This document shows, one piece after another, positions 1 through 12,400 of a stretch of DNA of 64,000 nt (the stretch's first letter is position 1; the number at the start of each line of letters is the position of its first letter). The DNA comes from Aradus depressus (lineage: Eukaryota; Arthropoda; Insecta; Hemiptera; Aradidae). Location: contig OY759215.1 of the NCBI GenBank assembly GCA_963662175.1, forward strand, positions 11,583,079-11,647,078, written 5' to 3'. The position numbers and the translations under genes are program-made. The notes under the pieces were generated by a model that worked only from the letters and a program-made list of their open reading frames with translations, did not search any database and was not told the DNA's origin.

Positions 1-1245
1 AATACACGCTGACTCCGTTGATCAGTCACGAATAAACGGCGTTGGAGCGTCAGAGTGTCGGTTAACGCCACACCCGACACCTGCTTCAGTTTTCCGGCTT
101 GGTGGTCTGCGTGTGTTCCCATGCGCAGGGTGACTCACACTTCTTGGCCCTCTCCCGGAATTTATAATGATAAAAACAGAGCCAATTTGGGTCGGTGGAT
201 GTCTTCCTCCTGCCGCGAGAACCGCTTCTGCCTCTAGGTCCCTGTTTTGGCGGTTCGTTGCGTCGATGGGACATTTTGAGCTCAGCTACCTCCCGTGATA
301 GCTGCCTTATTTCTTCCAACAATTGGGATGATTCACTTGTATGTGCCATAGCGTGAACTTCATGGGGCCGTTGTACTTCGTGGATCCTGTCCGCTACCTC
401 AGCCAACTTGTTGAGGTCCTGATGTCCCGTGGAGAGCAATATTGCTTGTGTATTGGGTGGAAGTGCGCGCAACCAAAGGGTCCTCATTACTTCAGATGCT
501 ACCGCATCGCCAGCCAAATGATGCATTTGCTGCAGTAATCGGGAGGGTTTCTCATCCCCCAGTTGTTTCCCTTCAAGGAGCTGTTGGATGCGCATATTTT
601 CTGATTCCGTAAACGCACCAACCAATCTCTTTTTTAAATCTTCATAGGGGGTACTGCCAGGTTTTTTTACAATGTCTGCCGCATGTTGAAGGATCTCAAA
701 CTCCAAAGAACTAACAATTGTGTTAAATTTTGTCAGTGAGTTGGTAATTTGAGAGCGGGCAAAAACGGCCTCAACCTGACAGAACCAAAGTTCAGGGTCA
801 GGCTTCCAGAATGGTGGGACTTTGTTAGCTGCTGGTGCAAAGGCCGCCACTGATTTCGTGTCTCCTTTATTTTCCCCTTCCGTCATCGGGGTAATCAGAG
901 CGGAGACAAAAAATAACTAAACAAATATTTAAAATTCTCACCGTTCAAATCACGTCGGGGTCACCACTTTACCCTCGTCACTCTTTTCTTTCGAAAATGC
1001 AGGATAAGAAAAATATATATAACGTGAACATTTATTCAGTATATTTTTTTGTGTAAATTAATAATTTCATCTGTATAATAATAATAAAAATATCATCTGT
1101 TTTTTATCGAACTACGAGGGTGTGTTCCTGTCCGCTTCTGCAAAGTCGCCGTTGATCCGAATACGAACGCTACAAGTTTGTAGACTTTCTAACTGAATAG
1201 TTAGGTCTGAGAAAGACCATTATTTTTAATGTTTCTGTCACAGAG
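1..1245 (-). mobile_element. gypsy-like LTR retrotransposon, 5' part, cut by window edge
   Basis: Reading the minus strand from about 1242 leftwards there is a candidate LTR start (TGTGACAG at 1242), then, near 960-940, a segment TGGTGACCCCGACGTG that looks like a tRNA primer-binding site, then the gag ORF (886-86). Below 86 another frame reads LTLQRRLFVTD, which resembles the start of a retroviral-type aspartic protease, and it breaks again close to the edge. The LTR limits were not proven because the second LTR lies outside the window. The element looks decayed at the gag-pro junction. Confidence 0.6.
86..886 (-). CDS. Gag polyprotein of a gypsy-like retrotransposon
   Basis: A 266-aa ORF on the minus strand. 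Residues about 24-55 (PPFWKPDPELWF, then a QVEAVFARSQI segment) match the N-terminal capsid-like domain common in arthropod gypsy Gag proteins. Residues about 80-175 continue the capsid region (YEDLKKRLVGAFTESE, LLQQMHHLAGD, LRALPPNTQAIL). A basic linker (RGRSGSRGRRK) follows, then a C-terminal CFYHYKFRERAKKCESPC that resembles a CCHC zinc knuckle but with altered spacing (C-x10-C-x3-C), so RNA binding may be damaged. The start ATG lies about 60 bases after the putative primer-binding site, which fits a genomic RNA leader. Protease and polymerase would lie beyond position 1. Established: Gag packages element RNA. Inference: this copy is probably inactive. Confidence 0.75.
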   Translation of the reverse strand: MTEGENKGDTKSVAAFAPAANKVPPFWKPDPELWFCQVEAVFARSQITNSLTKFNTIVSSLEFEILQHAADIVKKPGSTPYEDLKKRLVGAFTESENMRIQQLLEGKQLGDEKPSRLLQQMHHLAGDAVASEVMRTLWLRALPPNTQAILLSTGHQDLNKLAEVADRIHEVQRPHEVHAMAHTSESSQLLEEIRQLSREVAELKMSHRRNEPPKQGPRGRSGSRGRRKTSTDPNWLCFYHYKFRERAKKCESPCAWEHTQTTKPEN

Positions 1246-1573
1246 GGGGATAATATCGATGCATTATTCTAGAGACCATTGGATGGACGACAAACCCAAG
1301 TGTATAGATCATACTTCAGTTACCTTAAGTATATTTACCATTTATTTACTTAATTTGTACGTAAATAAAGAATCGCTTTACTTCAAACCCATAAATATAT
1401 TTTTAAAATTTAAATTATAAAATATTTATAAATTACTTTTTACAAAAAGTACTAGGGTGCTCTCATCTATATATCGACGGCGTAGAGCCCAAAGTGCATA
1501 ACCCTCAAATCATCTATTTTATAGTAGAAAAAAAAAAAAATCTATGTAGAAATAAATTATGTTTTTTTTTTAT
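896..1573. other. putative LTR then AT-rich DNA, no gene
   Basis: From 975 to about 1242 lies the putative LTR on the minus strand. From there to 1573 is AT-rich DNA with poly-A and poly-T runs; I see no gene. Confidence 0.4.
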
Positions 1574-1830
1574 TGAGTACTGAGCTCAAGATAGTTTTTT
1601 ATCTGATAGGTGAAACAATCTTGAGCACGCCATCCTCCTGTTGGGACGTTAAGCGATGGTCCCGAGCATGTGCGATGTCAGGTACTCACAAAGATCCCTA
1701 CCCTAGGTGAATAAACCTGGGTTGGCAAAATTTAGGACTCCTAGAGTAGAGTCGGCCTTATGTACACCAGAGTGACTAAAGAGCGCTCTGGTAGTAGGCG
1801 TTATGACAGTTAAAGCCTGGGTATGGATCA
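1574..1830 (+). repeat. SINE-1 copy, 5' head missing
   Basis: Sense copy of the tRNA-derived family lacking the promoter head. It begins in CTGAGCTCAAGAT, keeps the body landmarks AGCACGCC, GACGTTAAGCGATGG, GTCAGGTACTC, TTTAGGACTCC and GAGCGCTCTGGTAGTAGGCG, and is diverged by about a tenth. Confidence 0.8.
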
Positions 1831-2784
1831 ATATTTTTATTCACTTATATATTTTGAAAAACTTTGTGTAGATTGAATCATCAAATTCAGGATAACTGAG
1901 TAATAGAAGATAATAAAAAAAACAATGGGTTCTACCTTTTTTAGGATTATTACTTTGAAATGAAAAATAATCTTTATTCTGGGACATACTTCCCCTAAGA
2001 ATAATAACATAAAGAATAAACAAGAGTATACAAGTATCAACCAGTAGAGAAGAATAAATATAAAAGAAAAGAGGTTTCTAGGAATAAATATTAAATGTTA
2101 AAAACAGGCAATGAGTGAAACAATATAATAAACTAGTGAAAAATTATAGAGAGAAATAAAAATTAGAAAAACAAGTATGAATAATAATGTGAAACATGGT
2201 AACAATAATGACTTGTAAAAAACTGGACTGATGAAACAGAAGAGTGACAATCTGTCCAGTGGAGAGAGAGACTTATAGGAAGACGAGAACTATCTCATAG
2301 GAGCCAGCCTTAGGAATCAGAGGTTTGCTGAGTTAGGAGATAGTGGAAAAGTAAGGACTTAAATGAAAGAATAGTATGAGCATGGTAGATATGGAGAGGG
2401 AGAGAGTTCCAGAGGGAGTTAGTTAGCCTGGATAAGGAACTTTGGCCTTTGCCTTTATATCGTCGATATATGTATTTTTGTTTTCATTTTTATGTCAGCA
2501 TAAGTTTAAATGTATAAAAGCGTCGACAGATATTCTGTATCAAATCATCTTCTTCAATGTTTAATCTTGCCTTGAAATGAAAATATCGCACAATCTGCTT
2601 TTACGACTAAACTAGAATTGTTTAAAAAAATATAGTTAATGAAAATGTATAACTTGTAGAAAGCTAAATGGTTGATTACCTTATATAAGATACATACCGT
2701 CTTTTCTTCTATCATGTGCAGGGAAACGTTATTTCCCCCAAGACAATTTTTTGGGGGTTGGGATACACATATCAAATTTCGTTA
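1831..2784. other. AT-rich intergenic DNA, nothing recognised
   Basis: No ORF with recognisable protein signal and no repeat seen elsewhere in the window. It contains purine-rich stretches around 2230-2440. Confidence 0.4.
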
Positions 2785-3150
2785 GTTGGAAATTGTACAT
2801 GGATTCGATGGGGGGTGCGGCTTAACCTAAAAAACCCAATATCTGCCGTAATAATGAATATATCGATACGAAATTGTACTTGCAAATCCAAAACGCCATA
2901 AGGACGATACCTATCAATTTTCAGTGGAATCACCTTAACGGAGCGGGGAGCGAGCATACATAAAATAATAGGTATGAGTACTTTTATTTCTGTTCAAAAT
3001 CCCATAAGGATATCTATTGATTTTCAGCCAAATTGACTAAAAGGAAAAGGGTCGGGCTTAAAACATAAACCCCAAACAGAGGAAATCTTGGCCCAACTCA
3101 AATAACTGTCCGTTATCAATACGAAATTTAGTATAATGAATCAGAATTTC
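2785..3150 (+). repeat. Rep-A copy (diverged)
   Basis: First of the Rep-A family. Landmarks are repeats of the module 'aactgccg.taatgaatgtatcgacacgaaat' followed by 'cataaggacgacacctatc' and 'attttcagc' then a G-rich 'gaagggaagggg'. Here the modules occur at about 2840 and 2980 and the copy ends near 3150 with a truncated 3' end. Confidence 0.65.
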
Positions 3151-3561
3151 TTTGAGTAAGACACTTATTGTGGAGAATGTAATGGATATTAATGATGATT
3201 AAAATAAAGAACGTAATAAGAAAAATAAATATTGTATTCAATGATGAAAAAATAGAAGAAAAATACAAAAAAAAAAAGAAATACTTTGTGATCTGTTTTT
3301 CGTAAATGAGACTTGATTTGGCTGAAGCTGCATCGTCCTGTCTTCGTCCAATCAAATTGATTGTTGTAACACCTGTCAAGGTGTATGTATAACAGTCAAT
3401 CCTGTTGGATGGTAAATTATCGTAAAGAATTTACAATAAAGCTGCTCACAATTATTGTAAAGAATCAATTTACAATATAAAGCACATTTCTTTTTTGAAG
3501 TGACTATACAGTTTTTGTGATATATTTCTCTTCAAGAGAACATAAGTTATCAAATTCAGTT

Positions 3562-6394
3562 TCAACTTGTTTTTCCGCCATTTTTGTCTTTACATTTTCT
3601 ATATCTTTTCGCGACGCAGGTCTCCCCCTTGAAGTTTTCTTCTGACACTTCCTGGATGTCCTTGGCTAATTCTGAGTCCTCACATTTCCTTTCCTTAGTC
3701 TTCCTGGACTTTTTAGGAAGTAATTCATTTTTAAAACTATAATCATTTTCTTCAATATATGTTAAATTGTTGCTTTTTTTTCCTTTTTTTTTAACTTTGA
3801 TCTTGTCAATGTTGCTTGTTTCGATGGCAGCTTCATGAACCCCAACTGAAGAATCATTGTTTGCATCATCTTGTGTATCACTTTCAAAAAGTGTTGAAAC
3901 ATTTTTTTTACGTTTTCTCAATTTTCGCTTATCTTTTTCATCGATATCAAAATTACAATTTTTTTCCTTATATTTGGTGGAAAAAACATTCTGGTTCGTT
4001 GTAGTTTCTTCCATTACCGAAGTGTGACTTTTCTTCTTCTTCTTCCTGCCTACCGAATCCTCAGAAAGATCGAATTCGTCGGATATTGCTTCATCGAAAG
4101 CAGCATTAACATAAGAAATATTTTTTGTTTTTCTCTTATTATTTTTTTTATTTTTCTTACCAACTTTGGAATTATTCTCATTTGTTAATGTTTTATTTTC
4201 GGCCTCTAAGCAATTTTCAATATAATGATAATGAACCATATTAGTCTCTGGAAATGTTACACTTTTATGATTTTTCTTAACTAAACATTCTTCACTTTTC
4301 ACTACATCCTTTTCCACAACATGCTCACTATTTTCCACTATTTCTTCTCCATATTCCTCTCCTTTTGCACTTTCTTCCACCTGAAACTCCTTATTTTCTT
4401 GTTCACTTTTATTCATTTTACTCTCAAAGTATGAATACATATTATTTTCATTTCTTTCTTCTACTTCTTCTTGAATCGTCTCTTTCACTGTGTCAAGGCC
4501 AGTGATACAATTCAAGTCTTTAAGAGAATACTTGCTTACGTCTTTTCCTCGAATGAATTTGTGATAACTGAAAAATAAATAAATACATAATTAATTAAAG
4601 GAAATTATTATAAATAATTGTAAAATGAAAAACATTTGTTTTCTTTCTTTGGGTGTTTAACTGTTTTGATAACTGCAACGGGCTATCTACAGTTAGATTG
4701 TCCTATCCTAAACTACTTTAGAAGTTTACATTTAAACGTAAACTTTCGTATTTGGAACTCTACATAACTTCGTTATAGATTTATAAGTTTGGAAATTCAA
4801 GATTCTAAATTAGACGCGATGCAGAAGGACGTTTTGGGGGCGACAGAAGTTTTACTCGAAAAGGGACAAACTGAAGTCTTAAAATAATGATAGGAATTAA
4901 AACTTAAAAAAAGGAATATGAATTTATTGTTTAGTAGTTTCGCTGGAATATTATATTTATTTATATGAGTTTTTTCAGTATATAAGTAAAATTATAACGT
5001 GAAGAATAATAAAACTTAAATTTCATCTATTTTGCTTCCTTAATATGTCCTTAAAAAATCACGATTACAAAGGTCTTGGGAGGGGGTTCGCACCCTTTGG
5101 ATCCGCACCTACAAATAGCACAACTTAGCGCATATTTCTGTCGCTAAATTATTCAGAAAAGTGTACATATTTTTTCTGAGGTACCGCACTACATTCACAT
5201 TCCAAATTTCAAGTCTACGTTGGATGATTTGGGCTGTGGGAGAACCCTTATGACAAAAATGTAACAAATATGCCATTTCGAAAAAAAAAAAAAAATAATA
5301 GATTCTCATTGATGATTTCTGAAACCTTCAATTTGAGTTAGTTATTGTGACTCATACTACGAGTTCATATCACATACTAACAGAGCGTTCTGGTGGACAT
5401 GAGCCCCACTCTACTGTGGGAGTCCTAAATTTTGTCTATCCTAAAGTTTTATTCACCTAGGATAAGGGTCCATACCGAATATCTGACATTGTACACGCTC
5501 TGGACCATCGCTTAACGTTCCACCCGAAAGACGGCGTGCTTAAGGTTTTTCCACCTTCCAGAAAACAATATTTAAGGTCCTCGGCCGGGTTTCGAACAGT
5601 AATAGACACTACCTCAGAGTTACCGGCGCCCTTCCTTCATTTTGATCACCACTTGTATGTTTGGAGTAGTATTTTGTGCATATTTCCGGCGTTGGATTTT
5701 TCAAAAACTTTTACTTATTTTTCCTCAGGTCGGGCAACCGCATTACATTCATACGATATACCAAGTTATAGGTTGATGGTGTGGGCTGTGGAAATATACT
5801 TAAGATTTTCTGCAGAGATATTGTGACACACTTCATGAAAAATAAAGAAAAAACGGACATATTTTAAATATTGTCTATTTCACAAAATGTATATAATATG
5901 TGGGAGTACATTTTCCTTCAGCCACGACTTAACTAATACTAACTGGAAGTTCAACAAGTTTACATTCCGAACTGTCCCTTTTTCAACCACCACGGGGTTT
6001 TTCCCTGTCCCTTTCTCCTGTACTCTTAAAACTTCGAAAACATTAAAATTTCCTCTCAAATTAAAATCTTAATAATAAAAGAAAAATTTGAAATAGTATA
6101 AGTGATTAGAATACAAATATATAGTTAGTTATTATGACACGAGTCCGACTCTACTATGGGAGTCCTAAATTTTCCCTACCCTAAATTTTTATTCAACTAG
6201 TGTAGGGTTCTTTAACGAGTACCTGACATCGTACAGGCTCGGTACCATCGCTTAATGTCCCATCCGAAGGACGGCGTGCTTAAGTTTATTTTACCTCCCA
6301 GATATAATAAATTAAGGACCTCGGCCAGGTTTCGTACCCACGATCTTGAGCTCAGAAGACAAGCACGCATACCACTGAGCTACCGGCGCCCTCT

Positions 6395-6448
<54 letters not shown>

Positions 6449-9400
6449 AATCACAGATGACGATAATAAATACATGAATAAAAATACACAGTTTTGAGAA
6501 AGCAAGTAGTACATACACAGAGACTGGAGGATTATATTATTGGCGATAAAAGGAGTGAATATTTTAAATTGGTATGATCGTTCATACAATTTTCTTTTCT
6601 TTTTATTTCCAGTTGTTCCAGTGAGTTGATGCCTGTATTTATGCAAAAATGGTGTTTGTTTTGTAATAAATACAGACATACAATACCTACAATTTTGTGT
6701 GAAAGGTCATTACTCAACTCACTGGAACAACTGGAAATAAACATAGTACAGAAAGTACTCCCATATATTTATATATTAATATTTTGTAAAATAAACAATA
6801 TTTTAAAAAAACATAAGTTTTTCTTTTATATTCATATAATTTTTTGAGAACAAAATGTAAGTAAAATTTTCTGAGAGTCTGCCAAAAGATCTATTCTACT
6901 TCAACAATTTTAGATGGTTTGTCACCTATTTGGATGGCCTCTATAAGATATGTAACAACTCCATCCTCTTGCCAACTACATTGCTACATTCGTTCAGCAA
7001 ACCAAATATAAGTAAGAAGATGAAACTTACTGTACTCTAGCTTTGGATCTTTTAGATTTTTCCTCTAAAGATGACTTCGTTGAAATGTTAGTGTCATCTG
7101 GGTCTGATCTTCCCAGTTCTGCTAACACTTGATCGAAGTCTGCCTGCTGTTTGGACCAGGGTTCCTCTGTCTCTTTGCAACCAATACCTGATAACAACAT
7201 AACACAACAATTCAGCAACATGTATAAAGTATCAGTATGAGCAGTTTGTTTACCAACCCCATCAATTTGAGTTGAGTACCATAAATACCACTTAAACAAG
7301 GTGTTTCATTATTAACTGTCACAAATTTCACTTCTCCATCTGTACGAAGTATAGGGGAAATTATTTATTGGGTCAAAAATTCGATGCGAGTTTTCAATGG
7401 AATTTCATGTTTTCCGACCTCCTCATTCAAAAACAAAAAAAGGTATGTGTGTTTCTGAACACGATAATTCCCGATAGAATGAATGTATCGACGCCTATTG
7501 ATTTTCAGTCAAAGGGGAGGGGAGATTACAGTGGAGTCTTAACACAAAATCTCTAATAACTGCAGTTGTAATGAATGTATTGACATGAAATTTTATATTT
7601 AAATTCAAAACCCCACATGTATGGCACCTATTATTTTTTCACGAAATCGGTTTTTCAAAACAAATTTTTTCCTCACAACGTAGTGGAACTTTTCAAAACA
7701 ATTTAGAGTAAAACAATTATTTACCCATATTTCAGAAGTCTGTATGCGCATTTGTGCCATTAAAGACTGTCATTATGGAATCCTGATTCACATTGAAAGC
7801 TACAACATTTTTAATATGTAGATGTTGATTAGCGACTGTAGATTATAATTGTAGGAATATTGAGGGTCAGTCAAAGATGGAAAAAAATCATTGCAATGTA
7901 AGACTCCATCCAGTGTACATGTCTTCTCCCCAACCCTGCTTATTCATAGCCCTGATGATGATATAAAATATATCGAAACGTTGGCATCTGAATAGTGGTT
8001 TTTTTTTCCATCTTTGACTGACCCTCAATATTCCTACAATTTTTAATATGCTACTTTTATTTTTGAAAATTGTTTCGCATCGCATATTTTTTTGATAGTT
8101 ATATTTTCCTGAGTCTGCGCTACCGCAAAACATTTACATACCCACGTTTAAAGTCTCTACGTTGGACGGTTTGGGCTCTGGGAGAGTGGCCAGACTGACA
8201 GAAACGCGAATAAAAACCAAAGAATTTCGTGATTTACCTACGAAAACCATGAGAACAAAAACAAATATCTTTATCAATAATAACGTAGTAAGGGGATGGC
8301 TGTCTGATTATTGGATATTCTTAAAACTACTTGGTGAACGACACGAAATCAGTTCACATCGTCTTCACTCTTCGTCCAAAATATACCTGCTCTCCATTGT
8401 ACCTTAACAAAAAAAAGAAGTCCGCTATCTCGGCCTCGTGCTCGACAAACGACTAACTTGGAATCCTCACACGAGACTGAAAAGACAAGAAATGAACAGA
8501 CGTTATAAACTTTTACTAAGACTACTAGACAAAAGATCCAAATTAACTTTGAAAACAAAACGACTTATATGCAACGCAGTACTCAAACCTATGTTGACTT
8601 ACGAACTCGAACTCTGGGGTTCTGCCAAGGCTTCCAATCTCCAGCGCATCCAATCCAAAATCCTTCGTAAAATAGCCAATGCTCCTTATTACGTCTCCAA
8701 CAAAACTCTTCACACACACCATAACGTACCTTATGTCACCGAAGTCGCTAAATCCAAGTACAAAAAATTATTTTCCCTTCTTAGTTCCCACAATAATCCT
8801 CTAGTCCATGCCCTCTATTCTGCCATACTTCAATGGCCAATAGACCTCCTTAGCAGCAGCAGTGACAGTGATTAGTTACAAGTGAGAGTAAATCAGTGAC
8901 TAGGGAGTGTCCCCAATGGGTGATTTCTCCCCTCTTGACATTCTGACATTGCCATTATCTCTCTATTAGCACATTTGCTTGTTGTATTTATTTTTATAGT
9001 TGGAAAAAAAAAAAAAAGACAAAAAAGTTGGTTCTTATCCGCTTCAGGTCAAAGACCATACAAGTGATTTTTAGTTTTCTTGTCTGTTTGTCTCATCATT
9101 GGAAAATGGTCGAACATAATTCATCCAAACTTTATATTTTGAATCAGCCAAATTCAGGAATATGTTTTCATTTCAGAATCACTAAATAGAGAGGAGATTT
9201 TCTTGAAGACAGAAATGTCCATTTTGCAGACAATGAGCTTCAGGTTGATACTCCCGCTAAACACCGAGTAGCCTCCTCTATTATATAATTTAATATAAAT
9301 TCCCCCTACTATCTCTTGAGAAAGTCAAGTGGGTAATTATAAATTTCAGTCATCAGTCCACAGTCCAGCCGGCGTCTTGGAATTGCATTCGAAAAGAAAA

Positions 9401-12400
9401 AAAAAAAAATTTTCCACTCCCCTCAAATGTCTCCTGACTATGCACAAGACTGTACTCGGATTTGAAAACCCTCACTGTACTCTAGGTGGCAAGTAAGTGG
9501 AAATTATTTCAAAATGAGCTAGTCTAGTATATTTTCATAACTTATAATTTTATAATTTCAAAACTATCACTTTTCGATTTTAATGTAATTTTGATACATC
9601 ATGTAAAAAAGATGAGCGTTCAAATAAATTATTAATTATTTAAAGGAACAAAAAGAATAAAATAAAATATAATCTTTTAATTAGTCATGCTCATGACTAA
9701 TTTCTTCTTTTCAGCGCAGTAGAGTTAATGCAACTCTTAGATGCCAAAACAAATCAATAAGAAAATATAAATTAATCGAAAAAGCTGTTATTCATCGATT
9801 TTTTTATGCCAATCACTGCTTTCATCTATAACTGATCGTCCTGTTGCAAAAAAAAAATCGAGTTAGTGATATTCAAGGAGATTTGTGAAGAAATTATATT
9901 CTTTAGTCGCAGCTATTCCTCCAAATTTATATTAAAATATTGTTTTCTTATAGACGTGATCGGGCCTCCTCCATCATCAGTATCTATAAAATTCAACCAA
10001 CACTGATGCAGTAATTGTTTTGATGCAATTATAGTCTTGAGTAATAATAATAATATTAATTCATTATATTTACGCTAAAGAACCAGTGTTTTGGTCGTCT
10101 TTTGATTATTTTATCTAAAATTGTCCTCATTTCTTCCACATTTTTCACCATTCTTTAACGAGACCTATGGATCAACACTATAATTGTATAATGTTAATTT
10201 TAACTCCCCAGCTATACGAAGAAGTTATGTTAATCGGTCAGATATTCGATGTGTGTGTATGTGATCGTGATACCTCTAATTATAATATCCAACCCCCTAG
10301 AATTTTCAGCGCAATAAGCGTAAAATGAGAGGGGGATCAAAGGGTGAGCTCAACTCGAAAATTCCAATAACTGCCGAAGGAACGCATAAATTGACATAAA
10401 ATTTTATATTTGAATTTATTGATTTTTATTAGTTCAATGGTTTTGAAGGGCGAAAACGTAACTGCCGATTCACCGACGAGTTTTTAAATTTATATTTCTT
10501 TAATAAACATAGGGTAATTTAAATATAACTCAATATCAATGAAAATTAAAAAAACAAAATGATTTTATATTTGAGGGGGTTAGAAGCAAAGGGATGTAAG
10601 TGACAAATCGGCTGAAATTGAGATATGTGTGTTACCATCTTCCTTGACACCTACCCGGACTACTGGCTAATGATCAGAACGATTGTTAGTACCAGTAATG
10701 CTGTTACTAGTGGAAAATACCTGGGTAATACCTGAATTTACGATGTTACTATAACTTTGAAGGTAATTATCTCGAAATGACATTTTTGTCACTTACGGTT
10801 TCGTTAAGAAGTGGTGAAAAATGTTACAGAGACGTGGAAATTTTTACATAACGTATCAATAGACGACCAATACAGACTGTAAATTATTATTATATTGTAC
10901 ATAGTATTATTAATACTACTACAAATGTAAATTATTGTTGTTATTCAAGACTGTAATTGCATCAAAGGAATTATTGCATTAGTGTAGCACCACAGGAGCT
11001 TGCAGCCTAACATGTCTCTGTGAAAAAATAGTTTTAAACAAAATAGAAGAAAAAGAGCTGCAACTAAAAAATGAAACAAATTTCTAAAAAATAACATTAG
11101 ATTTTCGATCTGTGTAAGTAGACGAACATTCCAAAAAAATGTAACACTGAATTTTTCGATTTTATAATTGTTACGCCTTGAATATGATGGAATAATTACA
11201 TTTTACCTTCTTACACGAATGATATATGATGATAAATATTTACTTAAGATTATAAATTTAGGTTTATAAAGATAAGAAATTTTTATTTAGAAAGGCCACA
11301 ACCAGAATATGATATTAAAAAAATATAAATGAAGATACAAGAAATATTGTGAATAAATTAAGGAAAAATTGTCGTATAAGAAAATATGAGCAGTTCGGAG
11401 CTGCACTGAACTTTCCGATGTGGCTTTCAATAGAAGTTTTCCATTTTAACCATTTTTCAAGAATGAATATGACACATAATTTCAACGTTAAAAAAATGTA
11501 ATATTTTGTACTCTTCTGCGACTGTTGCAGCGTGGATTTTGACTTAATTCAAAGTTTTAGAGAAGTTTGAAACATATTATTTTACATACGATTCCAATGA
11601 TGTCATCAGATCTGAGCCCGCAAAAAAGGCTTATGGATCTTAATTTTGGTATAAAATCGTGTATTACGTGAAAAATAAATAAAAATAAAAACGTCACTAA
11701 AATTATTGGGGGACTGGGGTTTATAGGGTTCTTGACGAGTACTACATGCTCTTAAAATCTTTCACACCAAGTGCCGGTCACCCTGAATACACATGGAATA
11801 CAGTAATTTTACAATGTGAACTTTCTAAAAAACTGGAAAAAATCACAAATAGTTCTTATTACGATGACTAGATAAGAGACGACGAGTTTCTTTTCAATAT
11901 AGAAGGAATTCGAGGCTCTGTCGTGTAAATAAAAACTCAGTATTTGGCCAACGTTTCGGAAACTATTTAATTCCTTCTTCAGGGCCTTATTATGATTTCA
12001 GTGGATGTGTGTGGTGAAGGTGTTGAGTGTTTGTGAGTGTAAGTGTAACAAACACAACACCTTCACAACACACATCCTTTCAAGTCATTATAAGGCCCTG
12101 AAGAAGAAAATAAATAGTTCCCGAAACGTTACCCAAACACTGAGTTTTTATTTACACCATCGAACCTCAAATTCCTTCTATATTGAGTTCTTATTATATT
12201 TCTAATAAGTTATTTTAGTATGAAATGTTGCATTCTAATAACGGTTGCAAGAGAGAAGTTTAAATTTCATAAGTGCGAGGAGATAAACTATACATTCTGA
12301 GTCTATATAACGTAATGAACATTTAATTACTGGTTAATCATTTTTTTTTTTTTTTTTTGTAATTTATTTATTATATCTTGACATACTTTATTAAGTACGT